Assembly: GCA_902787375.1 (NCBI GenBank)
Contig: CADAGD010000010.1
Span: forward strand, 1 to 43,533
DNA from: an uncultured Eubacteriales bacterium
Lineage (GTDB): Bacteria > Bacillota > Clostridia > Christensenellales > CAG-138
Reading direction: 5' to 3'
Length of the DNA stretch: 43,533 nt
Positions 23,798-32,037 of the stretch are shown piece by piece; within the stretch, counting starts at the first letter, position 1, and every line of letters begins with the position of its first letter. The notes beneath the pieces were generated by a model. That model ran no database searches. It saw only the letters and a list, made by a program, of their open reading frames with translations, and was not told where the DNA came from. A program made the position numbers and the translations under genes.

Positions 23798-25171
23798 ATG
23801 TCGATCAAAGCAATGAACAGCACCTCAAAGGATATGACGAAGGGAACGCCGTGGAAGCTGATACTGAGCTTCGCGCTGCCCGTATTTTTAAGTCAGTTAT
23901 TTCAGCAGCTATACAACACAGCCGACTCGATGATAGTCGGGCGTTTTCTCGGCACGGATTCCCTGGCGGCGGTAAGCTCCTCCGGCAACCTGATATTCCT
24001 CATAACGAGCTTCTTCATAGGCGCGACCATGGGCGCGGGAATAGTCATTTCAAAGTATTTCGGCGCAAAGGAGATGGACAAGGTATCGCTTGCCGTTCAT
24101 ACGAATATCGCGCTCGGATTGACGAGCGGCATACTGCTGACCGTGTTCGGCGTCGTATTCACTCCCACGTTCCTCAAATGGATGGACACCGATCCTGAGA
24201 TAATGGACGAAGCCGTCATCTACTTCCGCTATTATTTCGCGGGAGCCCTTGCGATAGTCATGTACAACACGTTCAAATCCATTATGAACGCCGTCGGGGA
24301 CAGCAAGCGTCCGCTCTACTATCTCATATTCTCGTCAATACTGAACGTATGTCTCGACCTTCTGTTCGTCGGCGTGTTCCATTGGGGCGTATGGTCAGCC
24401 GCGCTCGCCACGACAATATCACAGGCGGCAAGCGTCATACTCTGCGTGTTCCAGTTTGTCAGGAAGGATACCGTCTATAGGCTTGAGTTCAAAAAGATAG
24501 GCTTTAACGGGCCGATATTCAGGGAGATAATCCGCTATGGACTTCCTTCGGGAATACAGAACTCGGTAATAGGTCTTGCGAATGTCATAGTGCAGAAGAA
24601 CATCAACTCCTTCCTCAAGACAGCCACCGCCGCGTACGGCTCATACTCCAAGATAGAGGGCTTCGCGTTCCTGCCCATAAACTCATTCACAATGGCGATA
24701 ACGACGTTCGTCGGTCAGAACCTCGGCGCGGGCGAATACGCGAGAGCAAAGAGGGGTTCACGCTTCGGCATAACGGGAGCCGTCATAATGGCGGAGCTTA
24801 TAGGGCTTGGCATATGGATATTCGCGCCGACGCTCGTGGGGCTTTTCGACAGCAATCCCGCCGTTATAGAGCTTGGAACACAGCAGGCGCGTACGGAGGC
24901 GTTCTTCTACTGCCTGTTAGCGTTCTCTCATGCGGTCGCTTCCGTCTGCCGCGGAGCAGGTAAAGCTGTCGTTCCCATGTCGGTCATGCTTGCCATATGG
25001 TGCGTGCTGCGCATAACATACATCGAGATAATGATGCACTTCTTCCATGAGATACAGTACATCTATTGGGCATATCCTTTAACATGGGGCATCAGCTCTA
25101 TAATCTTCCTCTGCTATTACCTGTTCTCCGATTGGGTGCATGGGTTTGAAACGAAGCGGAAAAGAATATGA
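23798..25171 (+). CDS. MATE family efflux transporter (second copy)
   Basis: This 457-residue protein has about twelve membrane segments and the MATE layout. TPWKLILSFALPVFLSQLFQQLYNTADSMIVGRF is the conserved first helix, NAVGDSKRPLYY near 166 and CRGAGKAVVPM near 390 are the paired RAAGDS-like segments, and FVGQNLGAGEYARAKRG near 305 is a typical loop. It belongs to the DinF/NorM-like subgroup common in Clostridia. The frame could also be read from Met5. It is predicted to export organic cations or other small molecules using an ion gradient. A strong terminator follows immediately, so it is a single-gene unit. Confidence 0.93.
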   Translation: MSIKAMNSTSKDMTKGTPWKLILSFALPVFLSQLFQQLYNTADSMIVGRFLGTDSLAAVSSSGNLIFLITSFFIGATMGAGIVISKYFGAKEMDKVSLAVHTNIALGLTSGILLTVFGVVFTPTFLKWMDTDPEIMDEAVIYFRYYFAGALAIVMYNTFKSIMNAVGDSKRPLYYLIFSSILNVCLDLLFVGVFHWGVWSAALATTISQAASVILCVFQFVRKDTVYRLEFKKIGFNGPIFREIIRYGLPSGIQNSVIGLANVIVQKNINSFLKTATAAYGSYSKIEGFAFLPINSFTMAITTFVGQNLGAGEYARAKRGSRFGITGAVIMAELIGLGIWIFAPTLVGLFDSNPAVIELGTQQARTEAFFYCLLAFSHAVASVCRGAGKAVVPMSVMLAIWCVLRITYIEIMMHFFHEIQYIYWAYPLTWGISSIIFLCYYLFSDWVHGFETKRKRI

Positions 25172-25175
25172 AATC

Positions 25176-25210
25176 AACGCCGCAAGGAAAAAACTTCCTG
25201 CGGCGTTCTT
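25176..25210 (+). terminator. Intrinsic terminator after the second MATE gene
   Basis: AACGCCGCAAGGAA pairs with TTCCTGCGGCGTT (25176-25207) around a short A-rich loop, then CTT. It begins 4 bases after the stop codon. Confidence 0.85.
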
Positions 25211-25236
25211 CTCGGTTAATATATTATACACGGTTA

Positions 25237-25265
25237 TTGAAAACTGCTCCGGCAGATGTTATAAT
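25237..25265 (+). promoter_or_regulatory. Promoter of the ABC-F gene
   Basis: TTGAAA (25237-25242) and TATAAT (25260-25265) have a 17-base spacer. The start would be near 25272, giving a leader of about 125 bases, unusually long for this window. Confidence 0.75.
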
Positions 25266-25395
25266 AGCCCCAAGTTATGAATCGAGGTATTCCCGGCTTG
25301 AACATTCGCTGAACACATCATATTCACAGTTATTCACAGTCACAGCAAGGCTCTGTGGCTCGGTTAGATTTGTTTTAATATCAGCGAGGTAAACC

Positions 25396-26910
25396 ATGAT
25401 ACAATTAAATAATGTTTCCATATACGTTACGGCAAGCGGGCGTGCGCTCATTTCGGATATTTCGTTTACACTGAATCCGGGTGATCGGACGGTCATAATA
25501 GGCGAGGAGGGCAACGGCAAGTCCACACTATTGAAGCTCATAGTCAATCCCGCGCTCATATCGGATCACGCGGAGTATGTCGGCTCCATATCAAGGGGCA
25601 GGCACAGATTGGGCTATCTTCCGCAGGAGCTTGAGGAGAGCGAAAAAGCACTTTCGATACGGGAGTTTTTGGGCATTCCCGATGAGGAGCTTTGGAGTGC
25701 CGAGGCACTCTGCGCCGAGATGGGGCTTGCTCCGTCCATACTGAGCGAGAGCCGCACGCTTGCTACGCTTTCGGGCGGGGAGCGTGTGAAGCTGCGCATG
25801 GTGAAGCTGCTTCTTGACGAACCCGACATGCTGCTCTTGGATGAGCCGACGAACGACATAGACATTGAAACCCTCGAATGGCTTGAGGATTTTATAAACC
25901 GCTTCGAGGGCGGCGTGCTTTTCGTTTCTCACGATGAAACGCTCATCGAGAGGACGGCGACGGCTGTCATACATCTGGAGCATATCCATCACAAAAAGGT
26001 AGCCCGCTGCACCGTGGCGAACGTCCCCTACCGCGAGTACATCGAAAGACGCGAGCGGGCATTCGCGCATCAGGCACAGGTATCCGTCTTTGAGCATGAG
26101 CAGTACCGCAAAAAGGAGGAACGCTGGCGTGAGATTTACGAAAAGGTGAACCGTGCGCAGAACGACATAAGCCGCGGCGACCCCTCCGGCGGAAGGCTCT
26201 TAAAGAAAAAGATGCACTCCGTTATAAGTCAGGGCAAAAAGCTCGAAAAGGAGCGCGATGAGCTGACCGAGATGCCCATGAGTGAATGGCAGATAGACAT
26301 CGACCTTCCCCCGGTCGTGCTGCCGCGCCGCAAGGAGATACTGCGCTTTACCTGCGACGGGCTGTATTCCCCCGACGGAAATCGGCTTACGGCGGGCTTT
26401 GATCTGAACGTGGACGCCTGCGAGCATATCGTCATCACGGGCAGGAACGGCATAGGCAAGACCACGCTTCTGCGCCTTATCGAGCGGGAGCTTATGGGAC
26501 GCAGGGACATAAAGCCGTTTTACATGCCCCAGAACTACATGGAGCTGCTGGACGGGTTTGAAACGCCGACGGATTTTCTCGCGCCCTCCGGCGGCAAGGA
26601 AGCCGTCACCAACGCCCGAACGTATCTCGGAAGCGTCAGGTTCACAAAGGACGAGGCGGAAAGCCCCGTGAACCGCCTTTCGGGAGGTCAGAAGGCAAAG
26701 CTCTTCTTCGTCAAGATGGCTCTTGAGAGCTATAATGTGCTTCTGCTCGACGAGCCGACGCGCAATTTCAGCCCGCTCTCCAATCCCATGATACGAAAAC
26801 TCCTGCGCAAATTCGGCGGCTGCATAATAGCCGTGTCCCATGACCGCAAATTTATAAGCGAGGTCTGCGACAGAGTGGTGAAGCTCACCGAAAACGGGAT
26901 AGAAGCCTGA
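25396..26910 (+). CDS. ABC-F family ATP-binding protein
   Basis: This 504-residue soluble protein has two ABC ATPase domains and no membrane segments. Domain 1 has the Walker A GEEGNGKST (36-44), signature LSGGERVKL and Walker B LLLDEPTNDID. Domain 2 has GRNGIGKTT, LSGGQKAKL and LLLDEPTRNFSPLSNP, the last an unusual but recurrent form. A charged interdomain linker (about residues 195-300) corresponds to the ribosome P-site tRNA-interaction motif. ABC-F proteins act on ribosomes, relieving stalls or displacing antibiotics; some confer resistance. The ATG follows AGCGAGG. The long leader is consistent with attenuation control, as known for several resistance ABC-F genes. A terminator follows at 26971. 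Confidence 0.92.
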   Translation: MIQLNNVSIYVTASGRALISDISFTLNPGDRTVIIGEEGNGKSTLLKLIVNPALISDHAEYVGSISRGRHRLGYLPQELEESEKALSIREFLGIPDEELWSAEALCAEMGLAPSILSESRTLATLSGGERVKLRMVKLLLDEPDMLLLDEPTNDIDIETLEWLEDFINRFEGGVLFVSHDETLIERTATAVIHLEHIHHKKVARCTVANVPYREYIERRERAFAHQAQVSVFEHEQYRKKEERWREIYEKVNRAQNDISRGDPSGGRLLKKKMHSVISQGKKLEKERDELTEMPMSEWQIDIDLPPVVLPRRKEILRFTCDGLYSPDGNRLTAGFDLNVDACEHIVITGRNGIGKTTLLRLIERELMGRRDIKPFYMPQNYMELLDGFETPTDFLAPSGGKEAVTNARTYLGSVRFTKDEAESPVNRLSGGQKAKLFFVKMALESYNVLLLDEPTRNFSPLSNPMIRKLLRKFGGCIIAVSHDRKFISEVCDRVVKLTENGIEA

Positions 26911-26970
26911 CATGTTTTTATGGCGATATGCGCATATAGGGCTTTCGGAGCAGGATTTTTGAACTGATTT

Positions 26971-27019
26971 ACAGCCCCCTCATACTCATCATGTTCGAGT
27001 GACAGGGGGCTGTTTTCCT
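26971..27019 (+). terminator. Intrinsic terminator after the ABC-F gene
   Basis: ACAGCCCCCT (26971-26980) pairs perfectly with AGGGGGCTGT (27004-27013), with a smaller inner stem ACTC/GAGT. TTTTCCTTTT follows. Confidence 0.88.
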
Positions 27020-27053
27020 TTTAGCGCAAAGGTTTTTGAGCTGCACGCCCCCG

Positions 27054-27078
27054 GCCTTCCCTGCGCAAGGGAAGGTCA
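27054..27078. repeat. Partial copy of the hairpin repeat element (right-end-like hairpin)
   Basis: CCTTCCCTGCGCAAGGGAAGG followed by TCAG resembles the last hairpin of the two full units that follow (CCTTCCCC loop GGGGAAGG then CAGG). It may be the end of a third, degraded unit. Confidence 0.4.
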
Positions 27079-27104
27079 GATTACGGACAAAGTCTGCTTT
27101 TCTT

Positions 27105-27268
27105 GGCTTCCCCTTTGAGGGGAAGCTGTCAGACGAAGTCTGACTGATGAGGTGGAAAAATGGCGTTATCAAAAAAACCAAGTGCTTATTGAGTTTTTTG
27201 CCACCTCATCCACCACCGCTGAGGCGGCGGTCCCCCTTCCCCTCACAGGGGAAGGCAGGTATTTTCGG
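27105..27268. repeat. Hairpin-rich repeat element, unit A (MITE/REP-like)
   Basis: This unit of about 164 bases can fold into four hairpins: CTTCCCC/GGGGAAG (27107-27125), TCAGAC-GAA-GTCTGA (27129-27143), CCGC/GCGG near 27215-27230 and CCTTCCCC/GGGGAAGG near 27236-27256. In addition GATGAGGTGG (27146-27155) is the complement of CCACCTCATC (27201-27210), closing the middle. No significant ORF is present. The related unit B starts 190 bases later. Confidence 0.8.
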
Positions 27269-27294
27269 CGCATTTGGGGTTTGTCAGCGGTCTG

Positions 27295-27459
27295 GGCTTC
27301 CCCTTTAAGGGGAAGCTGTCAGACGAAGTCTGACTGATGAGGTGGAAACCATGGCGCTATCAAAAAAGCTAAGTGCTTACTGAGTTTTTTTGCCGCCTCA
27401 TCCACCACCGCCGGGGCGGCGGTTCCACTTTACCTCACAGGGGAGGTCAGGTATTTCGG
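27295..27459. repeat. Hairpin-rich repeat element, unit B
   Basis: This is a direct repeat of unit A with scattered changes. The first 50 bases are nearly identical (one change in the CCCCTTTAAGGGG loop), and divergence increases toward the right end, where the last hairpin has mutated (CCACTTTACCTCACAGGGGAGG). The central arms have a compensated-looking change (GCCGCCTCATC). It ends 18 bases before the methyltransferase stop codon. Confidence 0.8.
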
Positions 27460-27477
27460 CTCGCACAGCTCGCGGGA

Positions 27478-28266
27478 TCAAGCCTTCTTTGAGATCAACG
27501 CCATCCACGCGGGCAGCGCGGCCATGGGATTTCTTTTCCAATCGTTTATCCCATCGAGTTCTTCCGGGCTTTTTTCCCTAAGCTCGGCATAGGTAAACCA
27601 AAATGAAGCATCCACAGCGGGCAGCTCCGCCAGCTCGCATACGCTCAGCCCCGCATTGATCTGCGAATTGACAATATCCTGAAGCCGCCAATGAATATCG
27701 GGAAAGACGTCATTATAGGACTTGACTATGCGGGGGGCTTTAAAAGCCTCTCCCGAAAAAGGACGGTTGAACGGGTGCATATCGTACATGACCGAATATC
27801 CGCCCGTTTTCAGCACGCGGTAAAGACTGCGGTTCATACCGTCAATGTCGCTTATCCATGAAAGCGTGCCGTTGGACGTATACACCATATCGTAAGCCCC
27901 GTCGCGGATTTTTGACAGCTTCATCGTATCGTCGCATATGAACTCGATTTCAAGCCCCAGCCGCTCGGCAATGACCGCCGCATTTTCAAGCTGCCGCTCG
28001 CTGATGTCAGCCGACGTCACCTGCGCGCCCATAAGCGAGAAAGCAAATGCCGCGTGATTGTCGCCGCTGGAGGGAAGCAGAACCCGCCGTCCCTTCATGT
28101 CGGGAGCATATTTGCGGATCAATTCGTTTACGGCAGGATGGAATGCCGATTCCGGCTTCTCTTTGATACGCCCGATTCGCTCATCGGTTCGCAGCGAGCT
28201 GTACCACTCCGAATCCGAGGTTTCATTCCAGTAGGCTTTGATCCTGTCCGTTATATCATTGTTCAT
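27478..28266 (-). CDS. Class I SAM-dependent methyltransferase
   Basis: The 262-residue protein starts MNNDITDRIKAYWNETSDSEW. The ATG at 28266 is preferred over 28272 because AGGGTGA lies six bases before it. A Rossmann methyltransferase core follows, with VLLPSSGDNHAAFAFSLMGA as motif I near residue 63, VTSADIS as motif II and DMVYTSNGTLSW as motif IV region. The glycine-rich loop is SSGDNHA rather than the common GxGxG but is typical of a small-molecule methyltransferase group. Substrate unknown. It is last in a leftward gene block, separated from the preceding gene by a hairpin, and the hairpin repeats lie just beyond its stop. Confidence 0.87.
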   Translation of the reverse strand: MNNDITDRIKAYWNETSDSEWYSSLRTDERIGRIKEKPESAFHPAVNELIRKYAPDMKGRRVLLPSSGDNHAAFAFSLMGAQVTSADISERQLENAAVIAERLGLEIEFICDDTMKLSKIRDGAYDMVYTSNGTLSWISDIDGMNRSLYRVLKTGGYSVMYDMHPFNRPFSGEAFKAPRIVKSYNDVFPDIHWRLQDIVNSQINAGLSVCELAELPAVDASFWFTYAELREKSPEELDGINDWKRNPMAALPAWMALISKKA

Positions 28267-28289
28267 AATCATTCACCCTATTGCAATAT

Positions 28290-28321
28290 GGGGTACGGCT
28301 TGCGCGAACAAACCGTACCCC
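28290..28321 (-). terminator. Hairpin between membrane-protein gene and methyltransferase gene
   Basis: GGGGTACGG (28290-28298) pairs perfectly with CCGTACCCC (28313-28321). There is no T run in the leftward direction, so it may be a weak terminator, an RNA-stability element or an intergenic attenuator. Confidence 0.5.
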
Positions 28322-28349
28322 GCCTATTATTATAATTACCGCAGGCTCA

Positions 28350-29099
28350 TCATTGGTTTGTATCTTTCACAATCAATAGAGCCTTCTGAGCACCCGCAGT
28401 TATTTCAAATAAATACATCGTTCCCTCAACAGATTCATCCTCCAATTCCGCAATGGAACCGGAATCGAGCATATAAATCTTGCCATCCATTTCAGACTTA
28501 TCAAGCTTATCAAGCTTTGTTAAATACTCAATATGGACAGGGCTGTCATCGACTTTAAACCTGTTCTCAATCCAATGCTCATTATCCAGCGAGGACAGCA
28601 TCAGCTCGGCTATGGAAAGCGGAAGCAATTTGTCACTCGTTATTTTGCCGGAATCATTTATGAAGAAAGAATCTTTTGGCCCTATTTGATAAAGCTTGCC
28701 ATTGCTGTCGGTGGCATTGACGACCTCGAAGCGGAAGGTAGAAAAACTGCCGCCAACAAAACCCAAATCAAAGCCGTTAAGCTGAATCACGGAATTATTA
28801 AGATGAAAGTTTTCAGGAAAAGAGCTTCTTTCATCGTCCACGGCTTCCTTCACAAGCTCCACCGCTTTTGCGGTTTTATCAATGCCGAAGGAAACTTCGC
28901 TGTTCCACTTCATGCTCTTTCGGGACGAGATTGTCCCGATAAGCAACGCTATCAAAGCGGCTAATACGGAAACACCGACGCTGATGAGCGCAAGCTTTTT
29001 CCTCTTTGTTATAAGAAGTATCGCTCCTATGATTGCGCCCGCAACAAGGAATCCGATGATCCAGACAATCGAATAGTTGGTGTTATTAACAGCACTCAT
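28350..29099 (-). CDS. Membrane-anchored protein, function unknown
   Basis: This 249-residue protein has two N-terminal membrane segments (about residues 11-30 and 36-56) separated by a basic ITKRKK turn. An extracytoplasmic or cytoplasmic domain of about 190 residues follows, with mixed strands and helices. I do not recognise a family. AGGGAG lies ahead of the ATG. It lies 40 bases after the lipoprotein gene, and both are probably surface-associated, so a shared role is possible. A hairpin follows the stop. Confidence 0.7.
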   Translation of the reverse strand: MSAVNNTNYSIVWIIGFLVAGAIIGAILLITKRKKLALISVGVSVLAALIALLIGTISSRKSMKWNSEVSFGIDKTAKAVELVKEAVDDERSSFPENFHLNNSVIQLNGFDLGFVGGSFSTFRFEVVNATDSNGKLYQIGPKDSFFINDSGKITSDKLLPLSIAELMLSSLDNEHWIENRFKVDDSPVHIEYLTKLDKLDKSEMDGKIYMLDSGSIAELEDESVEGTMYLFEITAGAQKALLIVKDTNQ

Positions 29100-29139
29100 A
29101 GTTATCTCCCTTTCTTAAAACTCATGCTGCATCGTTTTC

Positions 29140-29751
29140 TCATCTATAGCAGTCCGCAACGGCATTGAAAGCCGTTTCCATGTCTTTCGGCATTATTTTA
29201 TCAAAAACATAGGTGATAATTTTATCTCCGCTTATAATGCTGAAATTCAGGCGTCCCGATCCTCCTGCGTCACGGACGGGCTCCATGTAGTCTAAGCAAT
29301 GTACGCCAAGCTCCTCAGCCATAAAAACGGGATACTCCACGCCTTCCTCAGACGCGACGCCATTATCGAACCTGACTATGCGATCCTTGTATGACGAAGA
29401 ACCGTAGTCTAAATCCGAAACCTGAATATCAACACTCAAGTATGTTTTTTCATTAAGCCATGAGCCTTTGAATACCCATTCGTCTTCGGACTCATCCTCC
29501 TTAAAACGCTCAGCGTTATCGAGCTTTAAGTCAAGATCAGCAAAATCGGGTATGTAACAGGCATACTCACTCGCCATAAGCTCCTCTTCGGTATAGGTTT
29601 TCCGTAAATCCGCGTTGTCTTCAATGGTTTCGGTTGGCTGACTTGAAGACAGATTGCTTGCATCGCTCGGCTTTTCCTCCGGTTTTTTGCATCCAGCGAG
29701 AAGCATCAAAAGCGCAAGCGCGGTTGAAATAACAACTGTTTTTTTAATCAT
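29140..29751 (-). CDS. Lipoprotein, function unknown
   Basis: This 203-residue protein has a lipoprotein signal peptide with lipobox LLAGC (Cys20). A Lys/Glu/Ser-rich tether follows (KKPEEKPSDAS), then a compact domain of about 160 residues with alternating strands and several aromatic residues. No known family is evident. It starts 40 bases after the SDR stop with no obvious promoter or terminator between them, so it may be carried on the SPT-like/SDR transcript. Confidence 0.75.
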   Translation of the reverse strand: MIKKTVVISTALALLMLLAGCKKPEEKPSDASNLSSSQPTETIEDNADLRKTYTEEELMASEYACYIPDFADLDLKLDNAERFKEDESEDEWVFKGSWLNEKTYLSVDIQVSDLDYGSSSYKDRIVRFDNGVASEEGVEYPVFMAEELGVHCLDYMEPVRDAGGSGRLNFSIISGDKIITYVFDKIMPKDMETAFNAVADCYR

Positions 29752-29791
29752 AATGACGCCTTCCTCTCGGTTTTATTGAACACTATGTCTC

Positions 29792-30589
29792 TCAGCCATA
29801 GAGCTTCGACAATATGAAATTAACAAGCCTATTCGGCAAGGCTCCTGCCAGCACACAGAACAGGCGATAGCTCAATCCGCACGAATACAGCGGCTTTGGG
29901 CTTTTCTTTTTGGAGATACCATATGCGCGTTTTGCGAGGGTTTGGGGGCTCATGCCGTTCTGCTCATCGCGCTCCATTGTCTTAACGGAGCGTTCGAGCG
30001 CGGGGTAGACGTCCGCGCCGCTTGCCGATTTGGAGCGTGCGGCGGTAAAGCCCGTCTTTACATCACCGGGCATGAGCGCGGCGACCTTTATGTTATGCCC
30101 CCTGACCTCATTGGCAAGCGCCATGGTATAGGCGTTTATCGCCGCCTTTGACGCGGAATAGTATGTCTGATACGGTATGGGCGTGACGGCGGCGACGGAG
30201 CTGATATTGAGTATCATACCCCCGCCAGCTTCCCTCATGGCGGGAAGCACCGCCTTTGTCATGTTGACCATTCCGAAGAAGTTGACGTCGAACTGGCGTT
30301 TGGCATCCGCCGATTCGGTAAATTCCACCGCGCCGGATATTCCGAAGCCCGCGTTGTTTACAAGAACATCAATGCGTCCCTCGCGGCGCAAAACCTCGCC
30401 CACGGCGGCTTCCACCTGCTCCATCAAGGTTACGTCCGCCCTTATAAAACGAACGCCCTCCGGGAGCTTCGCCTCGCGTCTTGCGACCGCGTATACGGTA
30501 TCGCCGCGCTTTGAAAACTCATCAGCCATCGCAAGCCCTATGCCGCTCGTAGCTCCGGTTATAAGCGCGACACGTTTGTTTTCCGTCAT
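29792..30589 (-). CDS. Short-chain dehydrogenase/reductase (SDR), possibly 3-ketosphinganine-reductase-like
   Basis: This 265-residue classical SDR has the NAD(P)-binding T11-G-A-T-S-G-I-G18, N78-N-A-G81, the catalytic serine near 131 and Y144-x-x-x-K148. After the Rossmann core a hydrophobic, basic C-terminal tail (residues about 225-265, with PKPLYSCGLSYRLF and LPNRLVNFIL) suggests membrane contact, as in eukaryotic 3-ketodihydrosphingosine reductases. Its ATG overlaps the stop of the SPT-like gene by four bases (ATGA). Reducing the 3-keto group made by that enzyme is therefore the most natural role. Other keto substrates are possible. Confidence 0.88.
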   Translation of the reverse strand: MTENKRVALITGATSGIGLAMADEFSKRGDTVYAVARREAKLPEGVRFIRADVTLMEQVEAAVGEVLRREGRIDVLVNNAGFGISGAVEFTESADAKRQFDVNFFGMVNMTKAVLPAMREAGGGMILNISSVAAVTPIPYQTYYSASKAAINAYTMALANEVRGHNIKVAALMPGDVKTGFTAARSKSASGADVYPALERSVKTMERDEQNGMSPQTLAKRAYGISKKKSPKPLYSCGLSYRLFCVLAGALPNRLVNFILSKLYG

Positions 30590-31776
30590 TTTGCTTCGTG
30601 TCCTTCGGCGGTATGACCGATAACTCTTTCGATTATGTCAAGTGCCTCGTCGAGCAGAGCCTCGTTATGCGTCGCCATGTAGCTTGTGCGCAGGAGGCAT
30701 TCATCCGCAGGCGTTGCCGGAGGCAGAACGGGATTCACATATACGCCTTCATCATAAAGCTCCTTCGCCTTTTCGAGAGTTCTCATTGTATCGTATGTGT
30801 ATATGGGGATTATGGGGGTTATGCTGTCGCGTATCGCTATGCCCCTGCTCCTCAAACCGTTCCTCATATGCGAAGCAAGCTCCATGAGCCTTTTGGGCAG
30901 TTCGGGCTGCTCCTTCATTATGTGCAGAGCCTCTATCGCCGTGGCGCAGGACGCCGGAGGTATCGAAGCGCAGAATATGAACGGACGCGATGAGTGGCGC
31001 ACATACTCCACAACGCGCAGATCCGCCGCCATGTATCCGCCTATGGACGCAAGGCTCTTGGAGAAAGTACCCATTATTATATCGACCTTGTCGGTCAGAC
31101 CGAAATAGTCTGCGGTTCCCCTGCCGTTCTCACCAAGCACGCCAAGACCGTGAGCGTCATCGACCATGACCCTCGCGCCGTACTTCTCGGCAAGAGCGAC
31201 TATCTCAGGCAGCTTTGCTATATCGCCGCTCATGGAGAAAACGCCGTCGGTGATTATGAGCTTGCCTGCCGTTTCAGGCACGCGCATGAGCTGCGCCTCA
31301 AGGTCTTCCATATCCGAATGCCTGTACCTGAGCATCTTGCCGTAGCTGAGCTTGCAGCCGTCGTATATCGAGGCATGATTCTCCTTATCGCAGATCATGT
31401 AATCGTTTCTGCCGACTATCGCGCTGATTATGCCGAGGTTCGACTGGAAGCCCGTCGAGAACGTCATGACCGCCTCCTTATGGAGGAACTCGGCAAGCTC
31501 CTCCTCAAGCCGGACATGCAGCTCCAATGTGCCGTTTAAGAACCTTGAGCCGGAGCATCCGCTTCCGTACTTCTCAAGCGCGTCCATGCCCGCCTTTATT
31601 ACACGCGGGTTCGTCGTAAGTCCGAGATAGTTGTTGGAGCCAAGCATTATCCTGCGCTTGCCCTCCATTATTACCTCTACGTCCTGCTTCGATTCGAGGC
31701 AGTGGAAATAAGGGTATACGCCTGCCTCTCGGCTTGTATTCACAAGCTCATTATTACATTTGTCAAATAGATCCAT
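30586..31776 (-). CDS. PLP-dependent alpha-oxoamine synthase, serine palmitoyltransferase-like
   Basis: The 396-residue protein starts MDLFDKCNNELV. ATG 31776 follows AAGGA, while the frame open to 31836 runs through the promoter leader. It belongs to the KBL/BioF/SPT family: GSNNYLGL at 46-53, the cofactor-contact D206-x-A-H209, and the Schiff-base lysine K240 in GTFSKSLASIGGY. The segments SGCSGSRFLNGTLELH and GVFSMSGDIAKLPEIV closely resemble bacterial serine palmitoyltransferases as I recall them. The enzyme condenses an amino acid with an acyl-CoA or acyl-ACP. Coupling to an SDR supports a sphingoid-base-type pathway rather than biotin or threonine breakdown. No bio genes are nearby. Confidence 0.88.
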   Translation of the reverse strand: MDLFDKCNNELVNTSREAGVYPYFHCLESKQDVEVIMEGKRRIMLGSNNYLGLTTNPRVIKAGMDALEKYGSGCSGSRFLNGTLELHVRLEEELAEFLHKEAVMTFSTGFQSNLGIISAIVGRNDYMICDKENHASIYDGCKLSYGKMLRYRHSDMEDLEAQLMRVPETAGKLIITDGVFSMSGDIAKLPEIVALAEKYGARVMVDDAHGLGVLGENGRGTADYFGLTDKVDIIMGTFSKSLASIGGYMAADLRVVEYVRHSSRPFIFCASIPPASCATAIEALHIMKEQPELPKRLMELASHMRNGLRSRGIAIRDSITPIIPIYTYDTMRTLEKAKELYDEGVYVNPVLPPATPADECLLRTSYMATHNEALLDEALDIIERVIGHTAEGHEAK

Positions 31777-31821
31777 GGGAGTCCTTTCCGAAGGTTTATT
31801 GTAAACAATATTAACGCTTTT

Positions 31822-31850
31822 ATTATACTGCCGCAAAAACGAGCTGTCAA
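31822..31850 (-). promoter_or_regulatory. Consensus promoter of the SPT-like/SDR operon
   Basis: On the minus strand TTGACA (31850-31845) and TATAAT (31827-31822) have a 17-base spacer, a perfect sigma-A consensus. This predicts strong constitutive expression. Confidence 0.88.
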
Positions 31851-31980
31851 TAGCAAATTAAAACCGCCCATTCCCCTCCTTTTTTATATACATCAATTTT
31901 ACCAGAAAAGAAAAAGAGCGTCAATATTTTTATTTCCTGTTTTGTATATTTAAACAAGCGGCAATCAGCCAAGAAATTGC

Positions 31981-32009
31981 TTGCCATTCTTGGGATAAAC
32001 AATTATAAT
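31981..32009 (+). promoter_or_regulatory. Promoter of the asparaginase gene
   Basis: TTGCCA (31981-31986) and TATAAT (32004-32009) have a 17-base spacer, 28 bases before the ATG. Confidence 0.8.
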
Positions 32010-32037
32010 GTATTCATAGACAATACGGAGGCATTAT

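Noticed and set aside
25318-25340. Two DnaA-box-like TATTCACAG/TTATTCACAG sequences
   Set aside because: Each differs from the TTATCCACA consensus, there is no cluster, AT-rich unwinding region or dnaA/dnaN nearby, so a replication origin is not supported.
25168-25392. 74-residue plus-strand ORF between the second MATE gene and the ABC-F gene
   Set aside because: It begins in the MATE terminator hairpin and covers the ABC-F promoter and leader; no ribosome site.
27152-27581. Short ORFs within and after the hairpin repeats
   Set aside because: Proline-rich products are translations of repeat units and of the antisense of the methyltransferase gene.
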